61,854 nucleotides of DNA from assembly GCA_021604525.1 (NCBI GenBank), contig BQJD01000021.1, forward strand, positions 1 to 61,854, read 5' to 3'. Below the pieces are notes generated by a model. That model saw nothing but the letters and a program-made list of their open reading frames with translations, ran no database searches and was not told the origin of the DNA. Source of the DNA: a marine bacterium B5-7 (GTDB taxonomy: Bacteria > Pseudomonadota > Gammaproteobacteria > Arenicellales > CAJQKF01). This document shows positions 52,841 through 61,756 of the stretch, piece after piece. Positions within the stretch are counted from its first letter, which is position 1. Each line of letters opens with the position of its first letter. Made by a program: the position numbers and the translations under genes.

Positions 52841-54544
52841 GTGACCGCAAGGCAAATGCGAACACGGTATCTGACGATTGTCGCCCAGGATCCGGGTCTG
52901 AAATTAAACGGAAAGATCCTGACCGAGCGAGTCGCTGTACCTGCGGAATGTCTTGACCGTGGGCCTCTGGGGAATCGTGTGCATGTGGTCGATTACGATG
53001 CATCAACACAAACTCTTTATTCACCGGCTGACCTTGAAGCATCGGGTGCGTATGAGGATGCCTATTTAAAGCCCTCATCGATAACCATTCTGGGTGATCC
53101 TGGATTCCATGCTCAGAACGTCTATGCGATTGCAATGCGTACCCTGGCACGATTCGAGAGCGCCCTTGGCAGGCGTGTTGGCTGGGGTTTCGACAGTCAC
53201 CAGCTAAAGATTGCGCCTCATGCCTTCGCTGACCCGAATGCTTTTTACTCGCGAGCAGATCAGGGTCTCATGTTCGGATATTTTCCAGGACATAGTGGCA
53301 TGGTGTTCTCTTGTCTCTCCCATGACGTTGTTGCGCATGAGACGACTCACGCATTACTCGACGGCCTTCGCGTTGGTTATATGGATCCGTCCTCAGCGGA
53401 TCAGGCGGCTTTTCATGAAGCTTTCGCTGATCTGGTCGCCTTGCTCTCAGTATTTTCTCTTAAATCGGTAGTCAAACGAGTTCTATCGCGAGATTCCGGG
53501 AGCAACCTGGTTCCTGCATCAGCTATCAGCAAGGCTGCATTAAAACAATCTGTCTTGCTTGGGCTGGCTGAGGAGATGGGGGATGAGTTGGGTGCGTATC
53601 GTAGTAGTCAGGATGCATTGAGGCGTTCAGTAGAACTGAATCCGTCACGCGGGTTGCTTAATCAGTCTGAATTCAGTGAAGCGCACCGTCGCGGCGAGGT
53701 TCTCGTAGCAGCGGTTATGAATGCCTTCATATCGGTTCTCAGTCATCGCATCAGTCAACTCGGTACGGTTACTGGAAACATGCTCGATCTTAATCGCGTT
53801 GCAGAGGAAGCTGCCGATGTTGCCGATTACCTGTTAACCATGGTGATTCGTGCAATCGACTATACCCCGCCGATGCACATCAATTTTAATGACTACCTGA
53901 GCGCTTTGCTAACCGCTGATTATGAAATTCGACCCGATGATTCCCGTTTTCATTTTCGAAATATAATTCGAGAAACATTTACAGCCTATGGAATAGATCC
54001 AATACCGACGAAGTCGGCGGAGCCCGGAATTTGGGATCATCTGGAGAGCGATGTGACGTATCGTGGTGTCCACTTTTCATCGATGCAACATGACCCCGAG
54101 GAAGTTTTCAGATTTATTTGGGAAAACCGGCAATCCCTGAATCTGTTTGAACAGGCCGGTACACGGATTACCTCCGTTCGACCTTGCTCACGACTCTCTC
54201 CAGAGGGGTTTCAGCTCAAGGAAACAGTTGCTGAATGCGTGCAAACATTAAGCATATCGGTTGGTGAGTTAAAGCGTTTCAAAATCGATGTCGACTTTCC
54301 TTTAAGTGCGCATGATGAAGTAACTCTTCAAGGTGGAAGCACCTTGATATTCGACGATTATGGAAAGCTGAAGTATGCCATTGGTACCCGCTTGCATAAT
54401 TGGGAAAAACAGTCAGAACGGCTCAGGTTAATGGTGGACGCCGGTTGCTTTGATCGCGAGACAACTGCCTTGGGACGCATCTCAGCATTGCATACCGAGA
54501 GGTTTATGGATACACACAGCCACCGAAGAGAAGGATGGAAATGA
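52841..54544 (+). CDS. Thermolysin-like (gluzincin) metallopeptidase without signal peptide
   Basis: 567 residues from GTG 52841, with GGAGAGG just upstream at 52829-52835; GTG 52835 and ATG 52856 are alternatives. Zinc site HETTH at residues 166-170 with catalytic Glu167 and third ligand Glu193 in HEAFADLV, the gluzincin pattern of peptidase family M4. The substrate region before it (FGYFPGHSGMVFSCLSHDVV) is unlike secreted thermolysins, and no signal peptide or propeptide is visible, so the enzyme probably stays in the cell. The last 130 residues have no recognised domain. Ends in an ATGA overlap with the MBL gene, implying coupled synthesis. Confidence 0.82.
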   Translation: MTARQMRTRYLTIVAQDPGLKLNGKILTERVAVPAECLDRGPLGNRVHVVDYDASTQTLYSPADLEASGAYEDAYLKPSSITILGDPGFHAQNVYAIAMRTLARFESALGRRVGWGFDSHQLKIAPHAFADPNAFYSRADQGLMFGYFPGHSGMVFSCLSHDVVAHETTHALLDGLRVGYMDPSSADQAAFHEAFADLVALLSVFSLKSVVKRVLSRDSGSNLVPASAISKAALKQSVLLGLAEEMGDELGAYRSSQDALRRSVELNPSRGLLNQSEFSEAHRRGEVLVAAVMNAFISVLSHRISQLGTVTGNMLDLNRVAEEAADVADYLLTMVIRAIDYTPPMHINFNDYLSALLTADYEIRPDDSRFHFRNIIRETFTAYGIDPIPTKSAEPGIWDHLESDVTYRGVHFSSMQHDPEEVFRFIWENRQSLNLFEQAGTRITSVRPCSRLSPEGFQLKETVAECVQTLSISVGELKRFKIDVDFPLSAHDEVTLQGGSTLIFDDYGKLKYAIGTRLHNWEKQSERLRLMVDAGCFDRETTALGRISALHTERFMDTHSHRREGWK

Positions 54545-55830
54545 TGAGTTCGCCACAGCCAACGCGGGTCAATATCAGAACGTATCAAGTAGGCTTTGGC
54601 GACTGTTTTGTCTTGTCGTTTTTCTATGACGATCGTCCGCGCATGCGTACTCGACGAATTCTGATCGACTTTGGTACGACGGGTCTCGCTAAAAGCGGGC
54701 CACGTTCGCTGCGTATTGTTGCTGAAAGTATTGCGCAACATTGCGAGGGAAGACTGGATGCGATCATTGTCACTCATCGACACATGGATCATATCTCCGG
54801 ATTTCGCGGCCGATCCGGCGAAATTATCGCATCACTGAAACCAAAGCTTGTTCTGCAACCGTGGACGGAAGATCCCCGTGCTGCTGTCGATGCATCCCGA
54901 CCGACACGAAGGTTAAAAAGACGCCAGTCATTCACCACCATGCTGGACGATATGCACGACGTTGCTGCTGCGAGTCTTAAGGAACTCGGTACTCAAAGTA
55001 AACGATTTTCAAAGGATGTTCGCCAGCAGCTTGGTTTCCTCGGTCAAGACAATATAAAGAATCGTGCTGCTGTGGAATGGTTGATGAAATTGCCATGTAA
55101 ACATCGTTACCTCGCTTACGGGTATGGCTCGGGGCTGGAAAGACTGGTGCCAGGGTTGAATGTACATGTGCTTGGTCCACCCACGGTAGACCAGACTGAT
55201 GAAATACTCACGCAAAGATCACGTGATGCGGATGAATTCTGGCACTTCCAGGCTATGGCATCGAAACGTGTTGTCAGACATTCAATACGGTTGTTTCCAA
55301 AAGCATCGGTGCGACGGAACATGCCGCCTGAAGCCCGTTGGTTTATTCCGAGACTCGATTCAATTCGTGGTGAGCAGTTACTGCAAATTGTCCGAAATCT
55401 TGACAACGCAATGAATAACACAAGCCTGATCATGTTGTTCGAAACAGGAAATCAGAAGTTGTTGTTTCCAGGTGATGCACAACTCGAAAACTGGTCTTAT
55501 GCCTTGAAGGAGGCACCTGAGAGCAATCGAAATCTTAAGTTACTTGGTGATGTGACGGTTTATAAAGTGGGTCATCACGGTAGCCTGAACGCAACGCCAA
55601 AAACATTATGGGGGAAGTTCCAACGACGCAACCAGGAAACAACAGAAGATCGCCTGGTGACTCTGCTATCAACCGCGAGTGGTAAGCACGGTAATACAGA
55701 TCGAGGTACTGAAGTGCCTCGAAACAAGCTGGTAATTGCGCTCAAGAAGGATAGTGAGTTCCATAGTACCGAGGACATCAGCCATGGTCAGTCTTATGAA
55801 GATATCGAGGTAGAGGTCGACCATGCATGA
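54541..55830 (+). CDS. Metallo-beta-lactamase-fold hydrolase (ComEC/Rec2-like class)
   Basis: 429 residues from ATG 54541, overlapping the peptidase stop; AGAAGG at 54529-54534 is the ribosome site. Opens with TYQVGFGDCFVLSF, then IIVTHRHMDHISG with the metal motif His79-x-His81-x-Asp83-His84, later FPGDAQ and YKVGHHGSLNA, as in the hydrolase domain of ComEC and its stand-alone relatives in conflict systems. A 150-residue insert between strands is variable. No signal peptide or membrane helix. Substrate could be nucleic acid or nucleotide; not decided by the sequence. Confidence 0.82.
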   Translation: MMSSPQPTRVNIRTYQVGFGDCFVLSFFYDDRPRMRTRRILIDFGTTGLAKSGPRSLRIVAESIAQHCEGRLDAIIVTHRHMDHISGFRGRSGEIIASLKPKLVLQPWTEDPRAAVDASRPTRRLKRRQSFTTMLDDMHDVAAASLKELGTQSKRFSKDVRQQLGFLGQDNIKNRAAVEWLMKLPCKHRYLAYGYGSGLERLVPGLNVHVLGPPTVDQTDEILTQRSRDADEFWHFQAMASKRVVRHSIRLFPKASVRRNMPPEARWFIPRLDSIRGEQLLQIVRNLDNAMNNTSLIMLFETGNQKLLFPGDAQLENWSYALKEAPESNRNLKLLGDVTVYKVGHHGSLNATPKTLWGKFQRRNQETTEDRLVTLLSTASGKHGNTDRGTEVPRNKLVIALKKDSEFHSTEDISHGQSYEDIEVEVDHA

Positions 55831-55850
55831 CTGAAGCAGGAGGTGATTTC

Positions 55851-57002
55851 ATGAGTGCAGACGAACAATTCAGTGTAAATCTACCGGTAGCACTATTGCC
55901 AGGTGAAACGGCTGACGATGAGGTGGAAGATGGAATCGCACTGTGCCTTTCCGGTGGCGGATATCGCGCGATGCTGTTTCATCTTGGCGCACTGTGGCGT
56001 TTGTATGAACTGAACCTGATTCAATCATTGCAAAGGATATCCAGCGTATCCGGTGGTTCAATTACTTCGGCGTTGCTCGGGCTACGCTGGGGTGAATTGA
56101 GTTTTGAGCCCGATAACATTCGGGATGATTTTATACCGCTTGTTGTCGATCCTGTGCGTCGTCTGGCAGGTAAAACAATCGATGCGAATTCCGTTATTTT
56201 CGGTGCCCTGTTGCCCGGATCCATTGCTGATCGTGTTGCCGATGCATACGCGGAGCATTTATACGGTGATGCAACTTTGCAAGATCTGCCAGATGATAGC
56301 AATGTACGCTTCATTATCAATGCAACCAATATGCAATCGGGTTGTTTGTGGCGATTTTCAAAGCCGTATATCCGGGATTGGCGAGTGGGTGAGATTCGTA
56401 ATCCGGAGATTCCGCTAGCAGTAGCAGTGGCTGCATCCTCCGCCTTTCCACCAGTCCTGTCACCACTTGAACTTGAAGTAGATCCTGACGCGTTTACACC
56501 TGACACCGGAGCCGATTTACAACGTGAACCATTTACTTCCAACGTGGTGCTGTCCGATGGCGGTGTCTACGACAACCTGGGATTGGAGACATGTTTCAAG
56601 CGCTACAAGACCATTTTAGTCTCAGATGGCGGGGGCAAGCTGGGGCCGGAAGAAGAGCCTAAAACCGATTGGGCCAGACATTCCTACCGGGTTCTGAATG
56701 TGATCGACAATCAGGTCCGAAGTTTAAGAAAACGCCAGCTTATTGCTGCCTATAAAGAAAATGTCAGATATGGAACATATTGGGGTATTCGCAGCAATAT
56801 TGAGCATTATTTTGCTCCGGATAAGCTGTCCTCGCCGTTCGATTGGTCGCTATCTCTTGCGCAAACCCCAACCCGACTAAAACGCATGCCCCAGGCGTTA
56901 CAAGAAGATCTGATTAATTGGGGTTATGCGGTGTGTGATGCCGCCATCAGAAGTTTTGTACTCAATGATGCAGCGGCCCCGGCGCATATGCCCTATGAAT
57001 AA
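55851..57002 (+). CDS. Patatin-like phospholipase
   Basis: 383 residues from ATG 55851, preceded by a perfect AGGAGGTGAT at 55838-55847; an ATG at 55827 overlaps the MBL stop and is less likely. Oxyanion loop GGGYR at 35-39, nucleophile Ser67 in SSVSGGSITS (SxSGGS form), catalytic Asp236 in LSDGGVYDNLG. The dyad is intact, so it should hydrolyse acyl lipids. No signal peptide, so it acts from the cytoplasmic side or is released on lysis. Patatins occur in many antiphage and self-killing systems. Third gene of the island. Confidence 0.87.
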   Translation: MSADEQFSVNLPVALLPGETADDEVEDGIALCLSGGGYRAMLFHLGALWRLYELNLIQSLQRISSVSGGSITSALLGLRWGELSFEPDNIRDDFIPLVVDPVRRLAGKTIDANSVIFGALLPGSIADRVADAYAEHLYGDATLQDLPDDSNVRFIINATNMQSGCLWRFSKPYIRDWRVGEIRNPEIPLAVAVAASSAFPPVLSPLELEVDPDAFTPDTGADLQREPFTSNVVLSDGGVYDNLGLETCFKRYKTILVSDGGGKLGPEEEPKTDWARHSYRVLNVIDNQVRSLRKRQLIAAYKENVRYGTYWGIRSNIEHYFAPDKLSSPFDWSLSLAQTPTRLKRMPQALQEDLINWGYAVCDAAIRSFVLNDAAAPAHMPYE

Positions 57003-57122
57003 TCTTCTTGCAGAAATCGGTTCTGGTACTGATGCACGACAGTCTGCATGGACTCTCCATGCGGCCGTCAAATTCTGCAATGTTGTAAGCCTCACCTGAA
57101 TATTAACAAAGGAGAATGTCTC

Positions 57123-58259
57123 ATGAGTAAGGTCAGTAAAAAATCGTCAAGCACCTCAAAGAAGAAAAAGAAATCCAGCCGTAGTCAGTATACGAAAAAG
57201 AAAACTGCCAGCAATTCAGGAATACCCAACTTCTGTGTGTTACCGGAGGTTCCGGAGCGTACATTCGAAGCGGATGTATCACCTTTTCGCGCGAGCCTTA
57301 TACGTTTCATGGCGAAAAAGTGGGTAAACGGTACCAAGCTTCGTTATTACTTTTTTCGCAACGGTACGATGGGAGGTGCGCAGAACCAGATTAACATGGT
57401 CAAACAGGGGTTCGATGTATGGATGCAACTCGGTATTGGAATATCCTTCGAGGAAGTGGATGACATCGGTGAGGCAGAAATTCGGGTTGGTTTTCTGCAA
57501 GGGGACGGCGCATGGTCTTACGTTGGTCGGGATGTTGTCGACATTCCCGGACAGCAGGAGCGAACCATGAACTTCGGTTGGGATTTAACTGCCGATCCTC
57601 GTGGCGTAGACACGCCAGTTCATGAGATTGGTCATACTCTGGGCTTCCCGCATGAGCACCAGAACCCATTTGCCGGAATTGTTTGGGATGAGGCCGCTGT
57701 TTACAACTACTTCGGTAGCCCGCCGAACAACTGGTCACAACAGCAGACGTTCTACAATGTTTTAAGGAAACTGAATGCCGGTGAAGTTGAAGGAACCGAT
57801 TGGGATCCTGATTCGGTTATGCATTATGCGTTCCCGCCTAACCTTATTGTCGAGCCCGAAGAATATCGTAACGGGCTTAGGCCGGCACTTGGGTTATCCG
57901 CAAGGGATATTGAGCAGGTCAAGTTGTTTTATCCGGAAATCAACGATGCGCTATACCCGGAACTCAAGCCATTACAATCAGTCACGTTACAGCTTCAACC
58001 GGCCGAGCAGCGAGACTACCTGATCAAACCACCGGAAACCCGTGATTACACCATCCAGACATTTGGACAGTCGGATACGGTAATGGTGTTGTTCGAAGAT
58101 CAGGATGGTGATCATCGTTATGTTGACGGAGACGATGACAGCGGCATGAACTTTAACTCGCAAATCACGGAGCGACTTTATAAGGGAAGGCGCTATATCC
58201 TTCGAATTCGGCTGTATTCCAGCTACTCAACTGGCGAAACCGCCGTAATGCTTTGGTAG
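57123..58259 (+). CDS. Metzincin-type zinc metallopeptidase (astacin-like) with polybasic N-terminus
   Basis: 378 residues from ATG 57123 with AAGGAG at 57109-57114; the frame extends to 57048 but without a ribosome site. Residues 2-30 are Lys/Ser/Thr-rich (KKSSSTSKKKKKSSRSQY), with no signal peptide. Zinc motif HEIGHTLGFPH at 167-177 (HExxHxxGxxH) and Met-turn SVMHY at 231-235 place it in the metzincins, close to astacins. A C-terminal beta-sandwich (about 290-378) resembles pre-peptidase C-terminal domains of secreted proteases. Gap of 120 bases after the patatin gene. Confidence 0.87.
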   Translation: MSKVSKKSSSTSKKKKKSSRSQYTKKKTASNSGIPNFCVLPEVPERTFEADVSPFRASLIRFMAKKWVNGTKLRYYFFRNGTMGGAQNQINMVKQGFDVWMQLGIGISFEEVDDIGEAEIRVGFLQGDGAWSYVGRDVVDIPGQQERTMNFGWDLTADPRGVDTPVHEIGHTLGFPHEHQNPFAGIVWDEAAVYNYFGSPPNNWSQQQTFYNVLRKLNAGEVEGTDWDPDSVMHYAFPPNLIVEPEEYRNGLRPALGLSARDIEQVKLFYPEINDALYPELKPLQSVTLQLQPAEQRDYLIKPPETRDYTIQTFGQSDTVMVLFEDQDGDHRYVDGDDDSGMNFNSQITERLYKGRRYILRIRLYSSYSTGETAVMLW

Positions 58260-58314
58260 TGGTTGAATATCTGATGTTTATTTTACATGTGCCACCTTGA
58301 AAGGAGGTTTCGCC

Positions 58315-59148
58315 ATGACCGATATCTGGAAAATTATAGAGCGATTTTTCGATAAGATGCCGCAATGGGTGCAAGTCTCAACATTTCTGGTGTTGTTGTT
58401 TCTTTGCGTCTACTTGTATCTCGTACCCACATTCGCCAATGGTCAATTGGTTGCGATTACAGAATCCGGTGGTCGCGTACCTTATCGTGGTGCAGATATG
58501 GCTATGCATGTGGGTGGCCGAAATCTCAAGTTCAAGACCAACGAAATCGGCTATTGGTCTATCCCGGTTGTCTCTCGATTTCCCGGCAAGATACGCATCA
58601 ACATATATCATGAGGATCAAAGAGCATGGTACCCGATCGTTCTTGGCTGGATGGATTTGTGGAGCAGCGACTTCGAAATCAGGATCAGTAATCAGGAGCC
58701 ATATTTCGATGTTGAACTGGTCGATAACACACAAGAGACCGGGTTGATTAATCAAGCCCACAGTGCCGAGTTGATTATCCCTGAAGATATTTTATCTCGT
58801 ACCCAGGATAGCCGACTGGAGGCGAATATCAGAACCCAGGTGTATGGGGTCATGGCAGAAAATATGAAAACCGATTTGAACCGCATTAACGATCAGACCC
58901 CATTTTCTGCTGCTGGCGGAGCGAGTTATATTAATCGAATACAAATTATTGGTGAACTTGAACAACAGTTCGACCTGGTTATTCCAGACGAGCACTGGCG
59001 TTCCATAGACACGGTGGGTAGTCTTGTGGATTATGTTTATAAAAGAAAGCTACTTGAAAGAGATAATCCCAACTTGCAACAAACGGATAAAAGTTGGCCA
59101 CAGATTCAGCAAAGCATGCCTTCAGGTAGTCGCGCAACGTTCCAGTAA
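58315..59148 (+). CDS. Membrane-anchored protein with acyl-carrier-like C-terminal domain lacking the serine
   Basis: 277 residues from ATG 58315, with AAGGAGG at 58299-58305. One membrane helix about 20-38 (VSTFLVLLFLCVYLYLVPT), then a beta-rich region about 45-135 resembling a carboxypeptidase-regulatory-like or Ig fold. Residues about 165-246 follow the acyl carrier protein pattern, with IIGELEQQFDLVIPDEHWRSIDTVGSLVDYV matching helices 2-4, but the DSL motif reads SYIN (204-207): Tyr replaces the phosphopantetheine serine. It therefore cannot carry an acyl chain and may be a protein-binding module. Last gene of the island, 55 bases after the metzincin. No known family as a whole. Confidence 0.72.
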   Translation: MTDIWKIIERFFDKMPQWVQVSTFLVLLFLCVYLYLVPTFANGQLVAITESGGRVPYRGADMAMHVGGRNLKFKTNEIGYWSIPVVSRFPGKIRINIYHEDQRAWYPIVLGWMDLWSSDFEIRISNQEPYFDVELVDNTQETGLINQAHSAELIIPEDILSRTQDSRLEANIRTQVYGVMAENMKTDLNRINDQTPFSAAGGASYINRIQIIGELEQQFDLVIPDEHWRSIDTVGSLVDYVYKRKLLERDNPNLQQTDKSWPQIQQSMPSGSRATFQ

Positions 59149-59319
59149 TTTTTAATCGCTCTTTGACCAGCTACTATTTCTCATTGGCAGATACTGGTTA
59201 CAATATTGTCGAAGGCAGATTCATCCTTCATCTGTATTATGGAATTTGATATTGCTGAACTTAAGCGGTATTCCTGTTTCCTGTAATATATTCTGGAAAT
59301 GTTTAAAAGGTATTATTCA

Positions 59320-59964
59320 ATGAGAAAGTTCCTGCTTGCATTGGCGTTTTTGATGTATGCGCCGTCCGTGCTGGCGCATCATCCCTTGGGTGGCATGCCG
59401 CTTGTAACCTTTTCTCATGGTTTCCTGTCTGGAATCGGGCATCCCGTACTTGGTTTTGATCATTTGTTTTTTGTGGTTCTGGTGGGTGTCGCAGCAGTAT
59501 TCACTCAAAGAAAGTACCTGGCATCGGCAGCGTACATTGTCGCAATGCTTGCTGGTTGTCTTGTGGTTTCAGCGGGTTATAAGGTACCCGCCACAGAACT
59601 TATTGTGAGTCTTTCCTTACTGGTGTTGGGTGTGATTGTATTGCGAGGATACGGATTGCCCTTTGTACGGGCGATGGCAATTTTCGCGGGATTCGGTTTC
59701 TTCCATGGCGCGGCTTTCGCTGGCTTCCTTGCTGATCAGGAAGCAGGGGTCAGTTTCACCGTATTGATTGGCTATTTGATGGGGCTCGGCATCACTCAAT
59801 ATGGTATTGCGATTATGTCGGCTGGATTATCTGCGCATTTTTGCAAATCTGACATGCCAATGGATTTGAGACCACGGTTTGCGGGTGCCATGGTTGCCGG
59901 AGTTGGTTTATTTCTTTTGCTTGAACAACTCGAAGAGCCGTTAATCAGGACAATAGCCGGGTAA
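59320..59964 (+). CDS. HupE/UreJ-family metal permease
   Basis: 214 residues from ATG 59320 (AAAAGG upstream); ATG 59299 would add seven residues. Signal-like first segment with cleavage after VLA, mature protein starting HHPLGG. Family motif HPVLGFDHLFFVV (HPxxGxDH) in the first helix, FGFFHGAAFAGFL in a later one; both histidines are predicted nickel/cobalt ligands. Ni or Co uptake into the cytoplasm is the role of relatives. Convergent with a cobalt-type nitrile hydratase, whose metal it may supply. Confidence 0.9.
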   Translation: MRKFLLALAFLMYAPSVLAHHPLGGMPLVTFSHGFLSGIGHPVLGFDHLFFVVLVGVAAVFTQRKYLASAAYIVAMLAGCLVVSAGYKVPATELIVSLSLLVLGVIVLRGYGLPFVRAMAIFAGFGFFHGAAFAGFLADQEAGVSFTVLIGYLMGLGITQYGIAIMSAGLSAHFCKSDMPMDLRPRFAGAMVAGVGLFLLLEQLEEPLIRTIAG

Positions 59965-60000
59965 ATAAAACAGGGTGAGCTTGTAGTTACCTGACAGATG

Positions 60001-60348
60001 TTATTTCAAATGAACCGGGTGGCCATGGGGTGTCGACAGATAGGCGTTCTCCCAATCCATACGTCGCTCAGTCATGTCTGCTGATTTGATCACGCTATGT
60101 GCAGCTACAAGTCTCTCTAATGCAATCAGTGCGCACTGATAGTAGGTATATTGCGTGTCCGGCTCATTGCGATCATTGGCTTCTTTTATTGCTAGTCCGA
60201 GTGCGTCAGACCAGCAATTTGCGGTAAATAGTCCACGTTGTACCAGCGTGTCCGCCATTGCCAGTATTTCGGCTTGCCAGGGTTCTTCAAAGGCAGCCAT
60301 GCCGTCAGTTGATGCCAGTGGTTTAAGCGAAGCCGGTTGGTCATTCAT
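60001..60348 (-). CDS. Nitrile hydratase accessory protein (P14K/activator class)
   Basis: 115 residues from ATG 60348, overlapping the beta-subunit stop by 8 bases; GGGAG is 8 bases upstream. AAFEEPWQAEILAMADTLVQRGLFTANCWSDALG resembles the N-terminal half of nitrile hydratase beta subunits, the hallmark of the P14K activators that insert cobalt by alpha-subunit exchange. Last gene of the minus-strand nthA-nthB-activator operon. Confidence 0.8.
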   Translation of the reverse strand: MNDQPASLKPLASTDGMAAFEEPWQAEILAMADTLVQRGLFTANCWSDALGLAIKEANDRNEPDTQYTYYQCALIALERLVAAHSVIKSADMTERRMDWENAYLSTPHGHPVHLK

Positions 60349-61018
60349 TGGCATCACTCCCTGACAGATAGCTTTCCCACAGATCGAGATAAACTCTATC
60401 GCATCTCCCTTTGGCCTCCGGCCAGAGTTCCGCTGCTTCAAAAACAATCGAATACAAGTGCTGGTGTGTCTCGATACCTTGTGCGGATAAATCAGGAAAA
60501 ATATGCGCGCCGTGATGACATTGGACTACTCCGCGCTTACCACGGACGTACTGTGGTAAGCGGGTGTGATGATCATGACCGATGCTGGATGTGAATACGG
60601 TATCGCCTATGGAAAATTGTGGTTCCGATTCAACCTTGCCATCAAATCGAAAGGCGTTTTTACGATCCTGCGCAAGGACAGCGTCCTTGTCCATCACTGG
60701 CGGTGCTTCCTCTGCCATGTAGTGACCGGCTTCAGCTTTACCTGAAATAACCTCGTCCATGGCAAATATGCCGGCGTTTAGATAAGCAGCAAGATCGGTT
60801 TGTGCCCATGAATCGAAGTACGGCCGATTCAGGTAGTCCTCCGGCTTGATCAACTCCCGTACATGCCGCCACCAGTCAATGGTACAACCTGGTACACGAG
60901 CGCAGCGTGATATACCCCATTCACGACCTTCCCATGCATGATGAAACACAACATCCGATTCATCTACATCGATGGCGCCATAGCCGAGTTTGCCGCCAAG
61001 ATCATGTACACCGTCCAT
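60341..61018 (-). CDS. nthB: Nitrile hydratase beta subunit
   Basis: 225 residues. Canonical start MDGVHDLGGKLGYGAI; N-terminal helical half and C-terminal beta-barrel with FSIGDTVFTSSIG, HTRLPQYVRGKRGVV and LYSIVFEAAELWPEA. Both halves are on one chain, as in nitrile hydratase and unlike thiocyanate hydrolase, where they are separate subunits. It completes the active site on the alpha subunit metal and converts nitriles to amides. ATG shares one base with the alpha stop. Confidence 0.95.
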   Translation of the reverse strand: MDGVHDLGGKLGYGAIDVDESDVVFHHAWEGREWGISRCARVPGCTIDWWRHVRELIKPEDYLNRPYFDSWAQTDLAAYLNAGIFAMDEVISGKAEAGHYMAEEAPPVMDKDAVLAQDRKNAFRFDGKVESEPQFSIGDTVFTSSIGHDHHTRLPQYVRGKRGVVQCHHGAHIFPDLSAQGIETHQHLYSIVFEAAELWPEAKGRCDRVYLDLWESYLSGSDANE

Positions 61019-61668
61019 TAGCGCAACCCTTGGGTATCAGGCTTAAGGTCACGATCCGTTCCAATCATTGAATTGCGTGTGACGAGTTTTGCCAGGGACG
61101 CTTCGTCCATGTCATCGGTATCATCCGGACGCTGTGGTATCACCAGGTAGCGCAATTCTGCCGTGCTATCCCATACGCGGATCTCGACTTCATCATCAAT
61201 TTCAATGCCGAATTCCTTCAGCACGCCTCTTGGGTCGCGAACTGCACGAGAGCGGTATGCCGCCGCCTTATACCAGGCAGGGGCTATGCCCAGCAGTGAG
61301 AATGGGTAGCAGGAACACAGGGTACACACAACCAGGTTATGAATTTTGTCAGTATTCTCAACCACTTTTAAATGTGCCGTCGCCGTACCAAGATAGCCAA
61401 GCTCATCAATTGCTGAGGGCGCGTCTTCCATGAGACGACGTTTGTAATCTGGATCGGTCCATGCTTTGGCGACAACGTGAGCACCCCGTTTTGGACCGAT
61501 TTCGTCGGTATAGGCTTCGACCCAGGCGTCGATGGTGCGTGAGTCCACAAGACCCTTTTCAACCAGTAGCGTTTCCAGCGCTTTTACCCTTAAGGCGGAT
61601 TCGGACGGTAAGTGACTATGAAGATGCTCGTGAATTTTCACTACTTTGCTGGAGTCATGTTCAGACAT
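61018..61668 (-). CDS. nthA: Nitrile hydratase alpha subunit, cobalt type
   Basis: 216 residues. Metal-binding motif VCTLCSC at 114-120 with Cys115, Cys118 and Cys120; the Thr between the first cysteines marks cobalt rather than iron enzymes (iron type has Ser). In the mature enzyme two of the cysteines are oxidised. Surrounding landmarks CYPFSLLGIAPAWYK and YRSRAVRDPRGVLKEFG are standard. First gene of the minus-strand operon, 88 bases downstream of the next gene end. Confidence 0.95.
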   Translation of the reverse strand: MSEHDSSKVVKIHEHLHSHLPSESALRVKALETLLVEKGLVDSRTIDAWVEAYTDEIGPKRGAHVVAKAWTDPDYKRRLMEDAPSAIDELGYLGTATAHLKVVENTDKIHNLVVCTLCSCYPFSLLGIAPAWYKAAAYRSRAVRDPRGVLKEFGIEIDDEVEIRVWDSTAELRYLVIPQRPDDTDDMDEASLAKLVTRNSMIGTDRDLKPDTQGLR

Positions 61669-61756
61669 GGCATTGAATCCCCGCTCTGGTTCCAGATAAC
61701 AAATGTAAAGTTTACCGGAGTTGTGTTACCAAATCAGTAGGGTGAACGAGCCTTCG

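Noticed and set aside
52590-53150. 186-codon minus-strand frame over the repeat and peptidase start
   Set aside because: Crosses a non-coding repeat and the real peptidase gene; no recognisable domain.
60001-61668. Thiocyanate hydrolase instead of nitrile hydratase
   Set aside because: The beta chain is a single 225-residue protein with both halves, whereas thiocyanate hydrolase has them as separate subunits; the third gene matches P14K-type activators.
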